DNA of 24,466 bases from CAZTTG01 sp964615935 (GTDB taxonomy: Bacteria; Planctomycetota; UBA1135; GCA-002686595), in NCBI GenBank assembly GCA_964615935.1, contig CAZTTG010000095.1:1-24466 (forward strand). Direction: 5' to 3'. The notes below the pieces were generated by a model that saw only the letters and a list, made by a program, of their open reading frames with translations, searched no databases and was not told the DNA's origin. Shown piece after piece: positions 1-7,279 of the stretch; position 1 is the first letter of the stretch, and every line of letters starts with the position of its first letter. The position numbers were made by a program, and so were the translations under genes.

Positions 1-483
1 GCTGTGGGCGTGCACCTGGTCGTAGTAGCCGACGAAGGTGTCGAAGCCGTGCTCCTCGGGCACCCCGGTCGATCCGCGCCCGCCGCAACCCCACTTGCCG
101 AAGCCGCCGGTGGCGTAGCCGGCCCGCTTCAGGACCGAGGCGACGGTCTCCTCGTCGGCCCTCAGCGGGGTCCCGCCCCCGTTGGTGCGCACCGAGCTGT
201 GGCCGCTGTGTCGCCCGGTCATCAGGCAGCAGCGCGTGGGCGCGCACAGGGAGGAGCCCGCCAGGGCCTGGGTGAAGCGGACCCCCTCGCTCGCCATGCG
301 ATCGATGCGCGGGGTGCGGATGTGGGGGTGCCCCATGCAGGAGAGCTCGTAGTAGCCCAGCTCGTCGGCCATGACGTAGACGAAGTTGGGCTGCTCCGCG
401 GCCTGGCCGGCCGCGGGATTCACCAGCGCGGCCAGCGTCGCGGCGACGGCGGCAGCACGGAAGACTCGAGAAGTGAGGATCAC
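1..483 (-). CDS. Sulfatase (alkaline-phosphatase superfamily), N-terminal part
   Basis: The gene is cut by the window edge; 161 residues are visible. Residues 1-29 form a signal peptide (basic start, Ala/Leu core, AGQA cleavage-like site), so the enzyme is probably periplasmic or secreted. The type I sulfatase active-site signature is present as SSLCAPTR, with Cys80 as the residue converted to formylglycine, followed by a TGRHSGHS stretch. The first metal-binding motif reads MADELGY (Asp40-Glu41), where most family members have two aspartates. FGKWGCGG (about 128-135) corresponds to the conserved GKWH/GKW block. Such enzymes hydrolyse sulfate esters, in related bacteria often on sulfated polysaccharides; the substrate here cannot be read. 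The GTG start is chosen because GGAGG (493-497) lies 9 nt upstream and the signal peptide begins there. It is divergent from the histidine kinase. Confidence 0.9.
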   Translation of the reverse strand, partial: MILTSRVFRAAAVAATLAALVNPAAGQAAEQPNFVYVMADELGYYELSCMGHPHIRTPRIDRMASEGVRFTQALAGSSLCAPTRCCLMTGRHSGHSSVRTNGGGTPLRADEETVASVLKRAGYATGGFGKWGCGGRGSTGVPEEHGFDTFVGYYDQVHAHS

Positions 484-634
484 GGCGCGCACCTCCTTCG
501 ATGAAGCGGGGACGCGGATTCTCCCGCAATCCGGGCGAGCTGTCCAATGCGGACCCGCCGGGCGAGAGGGGCCCGACGGCTCCCCCGTCGCTGCGTCGGC
601 CAGCGCTCCGGCCGGGTCATTGCCCGGCATCGCC

Positions 635-664
635 TTGTGGCCGGAACGCGAGCGCTGGTATCCT
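635..664 (+). promoter_or_regulatory. Predicted sigma70-type promoter of the hybrid kinase
   Basis: TTGTGG (635-640) and TATCCT (659-664) are separated by 18 nt, and a TGG precedes the -10 box. The distance to the GTG at 726 fits a leader of roughly 55 nt. The promoter lies downstream of the ATG at 501, which argues against that longer start. A near-identical box pair occurs at 3288-3317. The call is from pattern only. Confidence 0.45.
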
Positions 665-725
665 GGCGCCGGATGGAGTCCTGAGGGAGACGAACGCCTC
701 CCCCACTCGAACGGAGTGCAATCCA

Positions 726-3227
726 GTGGCTGATGACACGCAGGCCGTCGCGCCCGCCGAGCGGATTCAGCTTCGCCTCGCCCGCTTGCTGCAGGCCGCC
801 CTCAGGATTCAGGAAGCGCGGACCGAGCGAGAGGTGATCGAAGTGGTCGCCACCGCCGTCCGCGACACCGGCTGGGAGACGGTTTCGGCTCAGGTCTACG
901 AGGCCTGGGAGGCCGTCGACACGGTCTACGTCGGCCTCACGGAGGACGAGATCGCCGTCCTCGAGGCGAATCGCCCCGGACCGGCGGAGCGCGCTGCCCG
1001 CTTCGGACCGGATCGCGAGCGGTTCAAGGTGAGCCGGTCCTACCTGGTCCCCGCGGAGGTGCGCGCGTCGCTCGGACTGGGAGACCCTCCCCGGAGGTCC
1101 CGTCGGGAGAGGGCGCGGGGCGAGACCTGGGATCCCCGTGACGTCGCGTACGTGCCCATGTACGGGCCCGACGGCGAGGTGATCGGATCGTTCGCGATGG
1201 ATGATCCCGTGGACGGCCAGCGGCCCGACGAGCAGACCTTCCAGTACCTGGAGTTCTTCTCCGACCTGGCCGCCGCCACCGTCGCCAAGCTCCGGCTGGC
1301 CGCCGGGAGGGCCGTGGCCGAGGCCGCCCGGCAGGACTCCGAGCAGCGGGCGCGGGCGCTCGCCGACGCCTCCTTCGAGTCGATCTTCTTCTCCGATCGG
1401 GGCATCTGCCTGGATCAGAACCAGACCGCCGAGAGGATGTTCGGGTACACCCGGGAGGAGGCGGTCGGCAACCCCGGCACCGATTGGATCGCCCCCCAGG
1501 ATCGCGAGCTGGTGATGGACAACATGCTGGCCGGCCGGGAGGAGCCCTACGAGGCGCTGGCGCAGCGCAAGGACGGGAGCACCTTCCCCGCGCAGATCCA
1601 GGCGCGCATGATCAACTACCGCGGCCGGAGGATCCGGGTGACCTCCCTGAGCGACGTCACCGTGCTCAAGCGCGCCGAGGAGGCGCTGCGGGAGTCGAAG
1701 GAGAAGTGGCGCTCGGTCGTGGAGAACGCCCCGAACCTGATCCTGATCCTCGACCGCAACGGGACGATCCAGTTCGTGAACCGGCCCTTCTGCGGGCACC
1801 CCGCGTCGGACGTCCTGGGCACCGCCATCGCCGAGTACTTCCCGCCTGCGGATCGCGACCCCCTCGAGAGGAACCTGGCCGGGGTCTACCGCCTCGGCCT
1901 GACCTTCCGTGCCGAGCTGGCCGGGTCCGGTGCCGACGGCGAGACGATCTGGTACGTGTGCCACGCCGGCCCGCAGCGCCGCGGCGAGGAGGTCGTCGCG
2001 GTCACCATGACCGCCGTGGACGTCACCGAGACGAAGCGCCTCCGCGAGCTGGAGTCGAGGGCCTCCCGGCTCGAGGCGGCCGGTCGGATCGCGGGTCAGG
2101 TGGCGCACGACTTCAACAACCTGCTGGGGCCTCTGGTCGGCTACCCCGACCTGATCCGGGACCTGCTCCCGGCGGACCACCCGGCCCTGGCCCTCATCGA
2201 GGAGATGGAGCGCTCATCCCTCCAGATAGCGGAGATCAACCAGCAGCTGCTCACCCTGGGAAGGCGGGGGCACTACAACCACGAGTGCCTGGACCTGAAC
2301 CGCGTGGTCCGGGACGTGATCGGGAAGATGCAGCCCCTCCCCGGGACGGTGGCGCTGCGGCTCGACCTCGCCGAGGACCTGATGAGCATCACCGGTGGGC
2401 ACGCGCAGCTCTGCCGGGTAGTCGTGAATCTCCTGCGCAACGCGGTCGAGGCGATGCAGGAGGTCGGCGCGCTCTCCATCCGGACGGAGAACCGCTACGT
2501 GGACGAGCGCACGACCGGCTACGTGAGCATCCCCGCCGGCGAGTACGTCGAGCTGACCATCGCCGACACGGGCTGCGGCATCCCCGACGACGCCCTGGAT
2601 CGGATCTTCGAGCCGTTCTACACCTCCCGGTCGGGCGGCCAGCGCCACGGCTCCGGCCTCGGTCTCAGCGTCGTGGACGGCGTGGTCAAGGACCACGACG
2701 GCCACGTCGACCTGCATACGAGGATCGGCGAGGGAACGACCTTCCGGATCCTCTTCCCGATCACCCGCGAGACCATGACCGAGGAGGCCGCCGAGGAGAC
2801 GACCGGCGGCGCGGAGTCCATCCTGGTGATCGACGACGACGATGTGCAGCGGCGAGTGTCGAGGAGCATGCTGGAGAAGCTGGGATACGACGTCCGGGTC
2901 GCCGGGAGCGGGGAGGAGGCGCTGGAGGTCCTGCGCGATGACCCCCGCGACCTCCTGATCCTCGACATGGTCATGCCCCCGGGGATCGACGGCGCCGAGA
3001 CCTATCGCCGCGTCCTCGAGCTCCGCAGCGACCAGCGGGCGATCATCGTCTCCGGGTACTCCGAGACGGCGCAGGTCCTGAAGGCCCAGCAGCTCGGGGC
3101 CGGCGCGTTCGTGAGAAAGCCCTTGACGCTCGAGATCCTGGCGCGGGCGGTCCGCGAGGAGCTGGACGGTCCGGCGCGAAGGGTGGCGCCGCCCGTATCT
3201 GCCGGTCTTCGTCAGCCGAGCTGCTGA
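726..3227 (+). CDS. Hybrid sensor histidine kinase: GAF-like, two PAS, HisKA/HATPase, receiver
   Basis: This 833-aa protein has no signal peptide or clear membrane segment, so it is probably a cytoplasmic sensor. Order of parts: a GAF-like region (about 15-205), PAS 1 (about 215-345), PAS 2 (about 350-465), a dimerisation/phosphoacceptor helix with the H-box VAHDFNNLLG (His461), an HATPase domain with N-box LLRNAVEAM, G1 DTGCGIP, F-box IFEPFYTS and G2 HGSGLGLSVV, and a C-terminal receiver. The receiver has the acidic DDDD cluster, phosphoacceptor Asp747 in LLILDMVMPP and Lys798 in VRKPL, so internal phosphorelay residues are intact. Output would go to a separate, unseen partner or be phosphatase-type. 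The GTG at 726 is preferred over the ATG at 501 because GGAG (713-716) is well spaced, a promoter lies at 635-664, and the extra 75 residues are low-complexity and resemble no domain. Confidence 0.9.
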   Translation: MADDTQAVAPAERIQLRLARLLQAALRIQEARTEREVIEVVATAVRDTGWETVSAQVYEAWEAVDTVYVGLTEDEIAVLEANRPGPAERAARFGPDRERFKVSRSYLVPAEVRASLGLGDPPRRSRRERARGETWDPRDVAYVPMYGPDGEVIGSFAMDDPVDGQRPDEQTFQYLEFFSDLAAATVAKLRLAAGRAVAEAARQDSEQRARALADASFESIFFSDRGICLDQNQTAERMFGYTREEAVGNPGTDWIAPQDRELVMDNMLAGREEPYEALAQRKDGSTFPAQIQARMINYRGRRIRVTSLSDVTVLKRAEEALRESKEKWRSVVENAPNLILILDRNGTIQFVNRPFCGHPASDVLGTAIAEYFPPADRDPLERNLAGVYRLGLTFRAELAGSGADGETIWYVCHAGPQRRGEEVVAVTMTAVDVTETKRLRELESRASRLEAAGRIAGQVAHDFNNLLGPLVGYPDLIRDLLPADHPALALIEEMERSSLQIAEINQQLLTLGRRGHYNHECLDLNRVVRDVIGKMQPLPGTVALRLDLAEDLMSITGGHAQLCRVVVNLLRNAVEAMQEVGALSIRTENRYVDERTTGYVSIPAGEYVELTIADTGCGIPDDALDRIFEPFYTSRSGGQRHGSGLGLSVVDGVVKDHDGHVDLHTRIGEGTTFRILFPITRETMTEEAAEETTGGAESILVIDDDDVQRRVSRSMLEKLGYDVRVAGSGEEALEVLRDDPRDLLILDMVMPPGIDGAETYRRVLELRSDQRAIIVSGYSETAQVLKAQQLGAGAFVRKPLTLEILARAVREELDGPARRVAPPVSAGLRQPSC

Positions 3228-3287
3228 CGTTGTGCCCCCCATCTTCTCGCGTGAGCTTCGGCTATCCGCCGCCGCGGTCTCGGCCCG

Positions 3288-3317
3288 TTGGCGACCGTTC
3301 GCCACCGCGGGTATCCT
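3288..3317 (+). promoter_or_regulatory. Predicted sigma70-type promoter of the disrupted secreted-protein gene
   Basis: TTGGCG (3288-3293) and TATCCT (3312-3317) are spaced by 18 nt, with GGG before the -10 box. The -10 box and spacing match those of the kinase promoter. It would give a leader of about 110 nt before the ATG at 3440. Confidence 0.45.
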
Positions 3318-3359
3318 CCTCCTCCGGACAAAGAGTGGGGCAGCCGATCGCGGCGACAT

Positions 3360-3380
3360 CACGGCGGGGCTTTCGCCGTG
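3360..3380 (+). promoter_or_regulatory. Leader hairpin
   Basis: CACGGCG and CGCCGTG form a perfect 7-bp stem around a GGGCTTT loop in the untranslated leader of the downstream gene. No U-tract follows. It could be a regulatory structure or have no role. Confidence 0.25.
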
Positions 3381-3564
3381 GCCGATCCTCCGCGTTCGAG
3401 GGTCCACCCGCTCCGCACACCTGAAGGAGTATCGCAATCATGCAGAAGACTATCCGGGGGGTCATCCCCCTCGCGGCGGCCATGCTGCTGGCGCTGCCGA
3501 GCGCGAAAGCAGCCGACGTCGGCGACTGGCTGGCCATGCCCGCGTGCAAGCACAAGGCCACCCT

Positions 3565-3777
3565 CAATGCAGGGCTCCTGACATAGGTGCGTGGAGTGGC
3601 GGCATTGGCCGAATGCCGTTCATTCACGATGAGGGGGTGCGTCATAAGGTATGCAACGCTTTGACGGGGGCCGCGATCGACACCGACCAGGGAGCGAGCC
3701 CGACACGCCGTTTCCCTGCTGAGCCATGAGCGGATGGTTGCATGAATCGGGGCGCATGTGTCAGGAGCCCTGCAATG
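3565..3777. repeat. 5-bp target-site duplication flanking the insertion
   Basis: CAATG occurs at 3565-3569 and again at 3773-3777, directly abutting both outer ends of the inverted-repeat element. The duplicated pentamer is itself partly palindromic, which extends the apparent inverted repeat outwards by a few bases. Confidence 0.8.
3570..3772. mobile_element. MITE-like non-autonomous insertion element, 203 bp
   Basis: The ends are perfect 14-bp terminal inverted repeats: CAGGGCTCCTGACA at 3570-3583 and its complement TGTCAGGAGCCCTG at 3759-3772. They are flanked by a 5-bp direct repeat. The interior has stops in all three plus-strand frames and no transposase, contains a 7-bp-stem hairpin (3600-3618, CGGCATT/AATGCCG) and is visibly less GC-biased than the flanks. 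Excision of the element and one target copy restores the host reading frame exactly. The size and structure are those of a miniature element mobilised in trans by a DDE transposase. The CAGGG end is reminiscent of ISAs1-type termini, but the 5-bp duplication is shorter than I expect for that family, so I leave it unassigned. Confidence 0.8.
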
Positions 3778-4316
3778 ACAAGCCCATCGAGCTGCCGGTC
3801 TACTCCGGCATGAACGGTGACCTGATCCTCTACTTCATCCGCCAGGACAAGCAGATGCTCTGCGTGGAGGCCACCACCGGCTTCATCGGATACACGCCCG
3901 AGAAGGACATCGTCGTCAAGAAGAGCGGGATCCTGGTCGATCCCGCCTCCGTGCCCCCCGCCGCCAAGGACGCGAAGCTGAAGGTCGAGAAGGCCTCCAA
4001 GGGCTACCGCCTGACCATCGCGCGCGAGAAGGATGTCCTGGTCTGCGAGGCGCCGGCGCCCGTGGACCCCTACCAGATGCTGCTGGCCATGCCCAAGAAG
4101 AGCGGCGAGCGCAAGGCCATCCACAAGTCGCTCTTCGCCCTGATGAACCAGAAGTTCGAAGAGATGGAGCAGAAGGCGGATGAGGCCACGCCCGATCCCC
4201 CGCCGGGTCCCGCCAACGCGGGCCGGGCCCCGGGGGCGGCGGCGGCCACCAGCAGCTGCCGGCCAAGGTCGATGACGCCCGCAAGCAGTTCAAGAGCGTG
4301 CTGCGCGAGGTCATGA
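3726..4316 (+). CDS. Residual open frame: middle piece of the disrupted secreted-protein gene
   Basis: This open frame starts at an ATG that lies within the insertion element, so its first 15 residues are element sequence. Only from 3771 on (CNDKPIELPVYSG) does it encode the host protein. It has no ribosome binding site. After about 4235 it reads out of frame (Ala/Ser/Arg-rich tail) until the stop at 4314-4316. It is best regarded as part of the 3440-4927 pseudogene. Confidence 0.4.
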   Translation: MSGWLHESGRMCQEPCNDKPIELPVYSGMNGDLILYFIRQDKQMLCVEATTGFIGYTPEKDIVVKKSGILVDPASVPPAAKDAKLKVEKASKGYRLTIAREKDVLVCEAPAPVDPYQMLLAMPKKSGERKAIHKSLFALMNQKFEEMEQKADEATPDPPPGPANAGRAPGAAAATSSCRPRSMTPASSSRACCARS

Positions 4317-4927
4317 TGGGGCCCTCCGACGAGCTGACCCTGGTCGTGGACAGCTCTCCCGCCGTTCCGGGAAACCGCACCTGGAACGCGCCCTACGACG
4401 GTCAGGGAGCCGACTCCAGCATGCACGGCACCTGGATCGCCTCGGGCTTCGCCGACCGCTTCTCCGGGAACATGGTCGCCATGTGCGAGGGACAGGGCTT
4501 CACCGACTCCAAGACGCGGGGCGAGATGATCGTCTGGTGCGGATGGAGCTGGAACGCCACCCAGACCGGTGACCTGCACGTCAAGGCCACCTTCATGGAC
4601 ATCATCACCTCGGGCTTCGTCTGGGACCCGATCAGCCAGGGCACCAACTCGAAGTACTGCGTGGACGTCGGCTACATCTGGGTCGGCGCGCGCAACGAGC
4701 GCACGGGCGAGGACCTGTGGGAGCCCAACGAGATCGGCCGAGCGCCGCTGCCCTTCGTCGCGGCCGTACCGCTGAGCACCGTCTCGGACAGCGGTGTGGC
4801 CGTTCAGGCCGGTGACGAGATCTCCTTCATGGTCGGCATCTGCAACTACTCCAGCGGCAAGCTCGGAGGCACCTCCCACGGTCAGATCAACGCCCGCCTG
4901 CACGAGGTCAAGGCGGAGATCAAGTAG
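4298..4927 (+). CDS. Residual open frame: C-terminal piece of the disrupted secreted-protein gene
   Basis: The frame is coding from about 4235 (QQLPAKVDDARKQF) through a GTG at 4298 to TAG at 4925-4927. It encodes a domain rich in Trp, Gly and Asn, with Cys in MVAMCEGQG, IVWCGWSW, SKYCVDVG and VGICNYSS. No signal peptide and no RBS of its own are seen, which supports its being the tail of the longer gene. The family is not recognised. Confidence 0.45.
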   Translation: MLREVMMGPSDELTLVVDSSPAVPGNRTWNAPYDGQGADSSMHGTWIASGFADRFSGNMVAMCEGQGFTDSKTRGEMIVWCGWSWNATQTGDLHVKATFMDIITSGFVWDPISQGTNSKYCVDVGYIWVGARNERTGEDLWEPNEIGRAPLPFVAAVPLSTVSDSGVAVQAGDEISFMVGICNYSSGKLGGTSHGQINARLHEVKAEIK

Positions 4928-4992
4928 CCCGGGGTCGGCCTCGCGCCGCTCGGCACCGGGCGCTGAGGCCACCGCATCCTCCCGAGACGACT

Positions 4993-5018
4993 GGGGACGC
5001 CGCCTGCGCGGCGTCCCC
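4993..5018. terminator. Strong hairpin terminator between convergent units
   Basis: GGGGACGCCGC (4993-5003) pairs perfectly with GCGGCGTCCCC (5008-5018) around a CTGC loop. It sits 65 nt after the plus-strand stop at 4927 and 115 nt beyond the minus-strand stop at 5134, so it could serve both directions. There is no long T-tract, only TCGTTCC. Confidence 0.7.
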
Positions 5019-5133
5019 TCGTTCCATCCACCGGCAACGGCGCTCCAGCCGCGCGGGAGACCCGCTTTCGGGAGCCAGTAGGACCTCTGTACCCGGTCCC
5101 CTGATGCTGCGCCGGAGCCCGCTTCACCCGGCT

Positions 5134-5373
5134 CTACTGCCCGATCGAGTTGCGCAGCGTGCGCTCGGCCTCGGCGACCTCCTCGACCTCGGTATAGAAG
5201 AGCGCCGTCGCGTCGATGCCGCTCTCGCGCACCGCAGCGCAGACCTCGCCCACCGGTTCCCAGCCCTCGATCCAGGGCGCGAGGAGGAAGACGAAGGCCC
5301 ACAGGCCCGTCAGGCCCAGCAACAGCAGGCCCCAGCGGCGGAGTCGGTCGGAGGCTCTCGTCGACTGGCTCAA
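5134..5373 (-). CDS. Small single-pass membrane protein coupled to the YeiH-like transporter
   Basis: This 79-aa protein starts with TTG overlapping the stop of the upstream transporter gene (TTGA, 4-nt overlap), the arrangement expected for translational coupling; no separate RBS is visible. A basic N-terminus (residues 1-13) is followed by one hydrophobic helix (about 14-34, WGLLLLGLTGLWAFVFLLAPW) and a 45-residue acidic tail with one Cys and the run TEVEEVAEAERTL. The charge pattern suggests the tail faces outward. The family is not recognised; coupling suggests an accessory subunit of the transporter (inference). Confidence 0.6.
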   Translation of the reverse strand: MSQSTRASDRLRRWGLLLLGLTGLWAFVFLLAPWIEGWEPVGEVCAAVRESGIDATALFYTEVEEVAEAERTLRNSIGQ

Positions 5374-7160
5374 ATCTTCGCGGTGATCTCGGGGAAGACC
5401 AGGAAGAACATGATGTACGCCATGGTCAAGGTCAGCAGGAGGTTGAACGACTGCCCGCAGACGTAGAGGATCAGCGGCTTGCCGCCCTTGAAGTACTTTC
5501 TCAGGGCGCGGAAGTCGGTCGCCAGGCCGATGCTGACGAAGGCCAGGCAGAAGAACCAGCCCCGGAAGGTCTTGGTGAAGCCGCGGATCACGCCGTTGTC
5601 GATCATGGTGTAGCCGACGTCGGAGCCCATGGACTCGTAGACCAGCGAGGCCAGGATCGAGGCGAGGATGAAGCCCAGAACGAACTTCGGGAACCGGTAC
5701 CAGACCTCGCCGACGAGCCCTCGCTTCTCCGCGTCGGGCGGAGCGTTCTGGCGCTCGATCCGGGCGGCCCAGTAGACCGCCACGCAGAAGGCGATCACGC
5801 CGATCAGCACGTTCTGGATCATCTTGATCGTGGCCGCCACGTGGAGCGCCTTGTCGGAGAGGAAGGCGCCCGCCGCCGCCACCGCGCCGGTGGCGTCGAT
5901 CGTGCCCCCCATCCAGGCCCCGCCCAGCACGTGGGGCATCCCCGTCGCGCGGATGATGTTGGGCATCACGATCATCATGATCGAGGTGAAGACCAGCGAC
6001 ATCCCGACCGCCAGGGTGAGCTCCTCCTTCTTGGCCTTGCAGGCCGCCGCCGTGGCGATGGCCGCCGAGACCCCGCAGACCGACATGTCGGCGGAGATCG
6101 TGACGTTCAGCGTCTTCGAGGGGATGCGCAGGATCTTCTGGCCGAAGAGGTAGGTCGAGACCAGCACGATGGGCGTCACCACCCAGGCCACGAAGATGCC
6201 CGGGATGCCGATGGTGAGGATCTTCCCGAAGAGGATCTCGACTCCCAGCAGCACCAGGCCGGTCTTGATGTAGAACTCCGTCTGCACCGCCGGCTTGACC
6301 CACTTCGGGGTTCCGACCGTGTTGCTGATCAGGAGGCCCAGGATGATCGCCCAGGCCGCGTAGCCTATGCCGTAGGCATTCATGGTCGACTGCGCCGCGA
6401 TCGCGTAGGAGATCACCGCCAGGGCGAATACGAAGGCGAAGCCGCCGGTGAAGCGCCAGAACGAGTGCCCCATCACGCGCATGCCGATCCCGAAGAAGAC
6501 CGCCAACATCGCGCCCAGGGCGACCAGGTAGGGGACCTGGTTGTAGGCATCGACGCCGGCCTTCTTCCTGGCATTCGACTCGGCGCCACGGGCGGCGCGC
6601 CACTCCGTGATGCTCGCCCGGGCGGCCTGATTGAGCTCATCGTCCCCGAAGTCCGCCGCCCTCGCCGCGTCCTCGGCGACCTGGGCCGCCGCCAGCCGGT
6701 CCACCGTCTGCGCCCTGGCGGCCTCGTACTTCTCGCCAGCCGCGGCCTCGCGGACGGCCGCCTCCTCCCGTGAGAGCGCGAAGGACTCGAGCGGATTCTC
6801 CTTCCATCCGTGGGGCTTGCCGGTCCAGCGCGCGATGGTCTTGGCGAAACCCTGACTGGTCGCCTTGAGCCCGGCCTGCACGTCGTTCGCCCGGTACCAG
6901 GGGATCGTCCTGAAGGGAGCCGTATCGGACTCGCTCTCCAGGACGGCCGAGCTCTCCTCGATCTTGCGCTCCATCCCCTCCGGAGGCCGGGGGAGGAAGA
7001 TCAGCGCTCCAGCGGCGACCAGGGCGAAGCCGAGCCAGATCGCCCACCAGTCCTCCTTCTTCCAGAGGTCCGAGAGCCGGGGCCGTCCCTCGTCCTCTAC
7101 CACGCCCGCCGAGCCCTCTCCCGGCTCGGCGCTCGACTTCGGCGGCTGCTTCGTGTCCAA
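5370..7160 (-). CDS. YeiH/UPF0324-type putative anion (sulfate) exporter with large N-terminal insertion
   Basis: This is a polytopic inner-membrane protein of about 596 aa. The C-terminal 390 residues match the UPF0324 (YeiH, putative sulfate exporter) pattern: KTGLVLLGVEILFG, an SADMSVCGVSAAIATAAA block, and GGAWMGGTIDATGAVAAAG followed by VAATIKMIQNVLIG. Family members are usually about 330-350 aa. Here there is an extra first helix (about 38-57), then about 150 hydrophilic residues including an Ala/Glu/Arg-rich, probably coiled-coil segment (about 115-195), before the conserved membrane core begins near 208. TTG at 7160 is chosen because AGGAAGGA lies just upstream; a GTG at 7178 is possible but has no RBS. 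A 79-aa gene overlaps its stop. The sulfate substrate is family lore only; the family is poorly characterised. Confidence 0.85.
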   Translation of the reverse strand: MDTKQPPKSSAEPGEGSAGVVEDEGRPRLSDLWKKEDWWAIWLGFALVAAGALIFLPRPPEGMERKIEESSAVLESESDTAPFRTIPWYRANDVQAGLKATSQGFAKTIARWTGKPHGWKENPLESFALSREEAAVREAAAGEKYEAARAQTVDRLAAAQVAEDAARAADFGDDELNQAARASITEWRAARGAESNARKKAGVDAYNQVPYLVALGAMLAVFFGIGMRVMGHSFWRFTGGFAFVFALAVISYAIAAQSTMNAYGIGYAAWAIILGLLISNTVGTPKWVKPAVQTEFYIKTGLVLLGVEILFGKILTIGIPGIFVAWVVTPIVLVSTYLFGQKILRIPSKTLNVTISADMSVCGVSAAIATAAACKAKKEELTLAVGMSLVFTSIMMIVMPNIIRATGMPHVLGGAWMGGTIDATGAVAAAGAFLSDKALHVAATIKMIQNVLIGVIAFCVAVYWAARIERQNAPPDAEKRGLVGEVWYRFPKFVLGFILASILASLVYESMGSDVGYTMIDNGVIRGFTKTFRGWFFCLAFVSIGLATDFRALRKYFKGGKPLILYVCGQSFNLLLTLTMAYIMFFLVFPEITAKI

Positions 7161-7279
7161 GGCGGCGTCCTTCCTCACGGCGCGGGGGCGCGGTGCGGTC
7201 CTGGTCTGGACCGACGGGACCCCGCCCTTCTACCAAGTAGCACTTCGGGGATCCAGCGGGCCTTGCTCCACGCGTTGCG

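Larger units (their letters stand above)
3440..4927 (+). pseudogene. Disrupted gene for a secreted protein of unknown function
   Basis: The start ATG at 3440 has AAGGAG (3424-3429) 10 nt upstream and encodes a clear signal peptide (MQKTIRGVIPLAAAMLLALP, then SAKA|AD). The frame stops at 3585-3587, inside a 203-bp insertion (3570-3772). Removing the insertion plus one CAATG duplication (208 bp) joins KATLN directly to DKPIELPVYSG in frame. A second lesion is needed near 4225-4235: one extra base in the CCCCGGGGG run joins the middle frame to the frame ending at 4927. The repaired protein would be 426 aa: signal peptide, a beta-rich middle part, a charged helical region (FALMNQKFEEMEQKADEA and KVDDARKQFKSVLREVM), and a Trp/Cys-containing C-terminal domain. 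I do not recognise the family. The intact promoter, RBS and signal peptide suggest recent inactivation; the G-run shift could also be a sequencing error. Confidence 0.8.

Noticed and set aside
501..725. N-terminal extension of the kinase from an ATG at 501
   Set aside because: It would start upstream of the predicted promoter at 635-664, has no RBS, and adds 75 low-complexity residues; GTG at 726 has a well-placed GGAG.
480..2180. A 566-codon frame antisense to the kinase gene
   Set aside because: Arg/Gly/Pro/His-rich translation without domains, while the opposite strand encodes unmistakable PAS and histidine kinase motifs.
5841..6773. 310-codon frame antisense to the YeiH-like transporter
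   Set aside because: Asp/Arg/His-rich shadow translation; the opposite frame has clear membrane helices and family motifs.
7225..7260. Possible promoter (TGCTACTTG) or weak hairpin before the YeiH-like gene
   Set aside because: The -10 match is poor, no -35 box is in range, and the stem contains a bulge; too weak to list.
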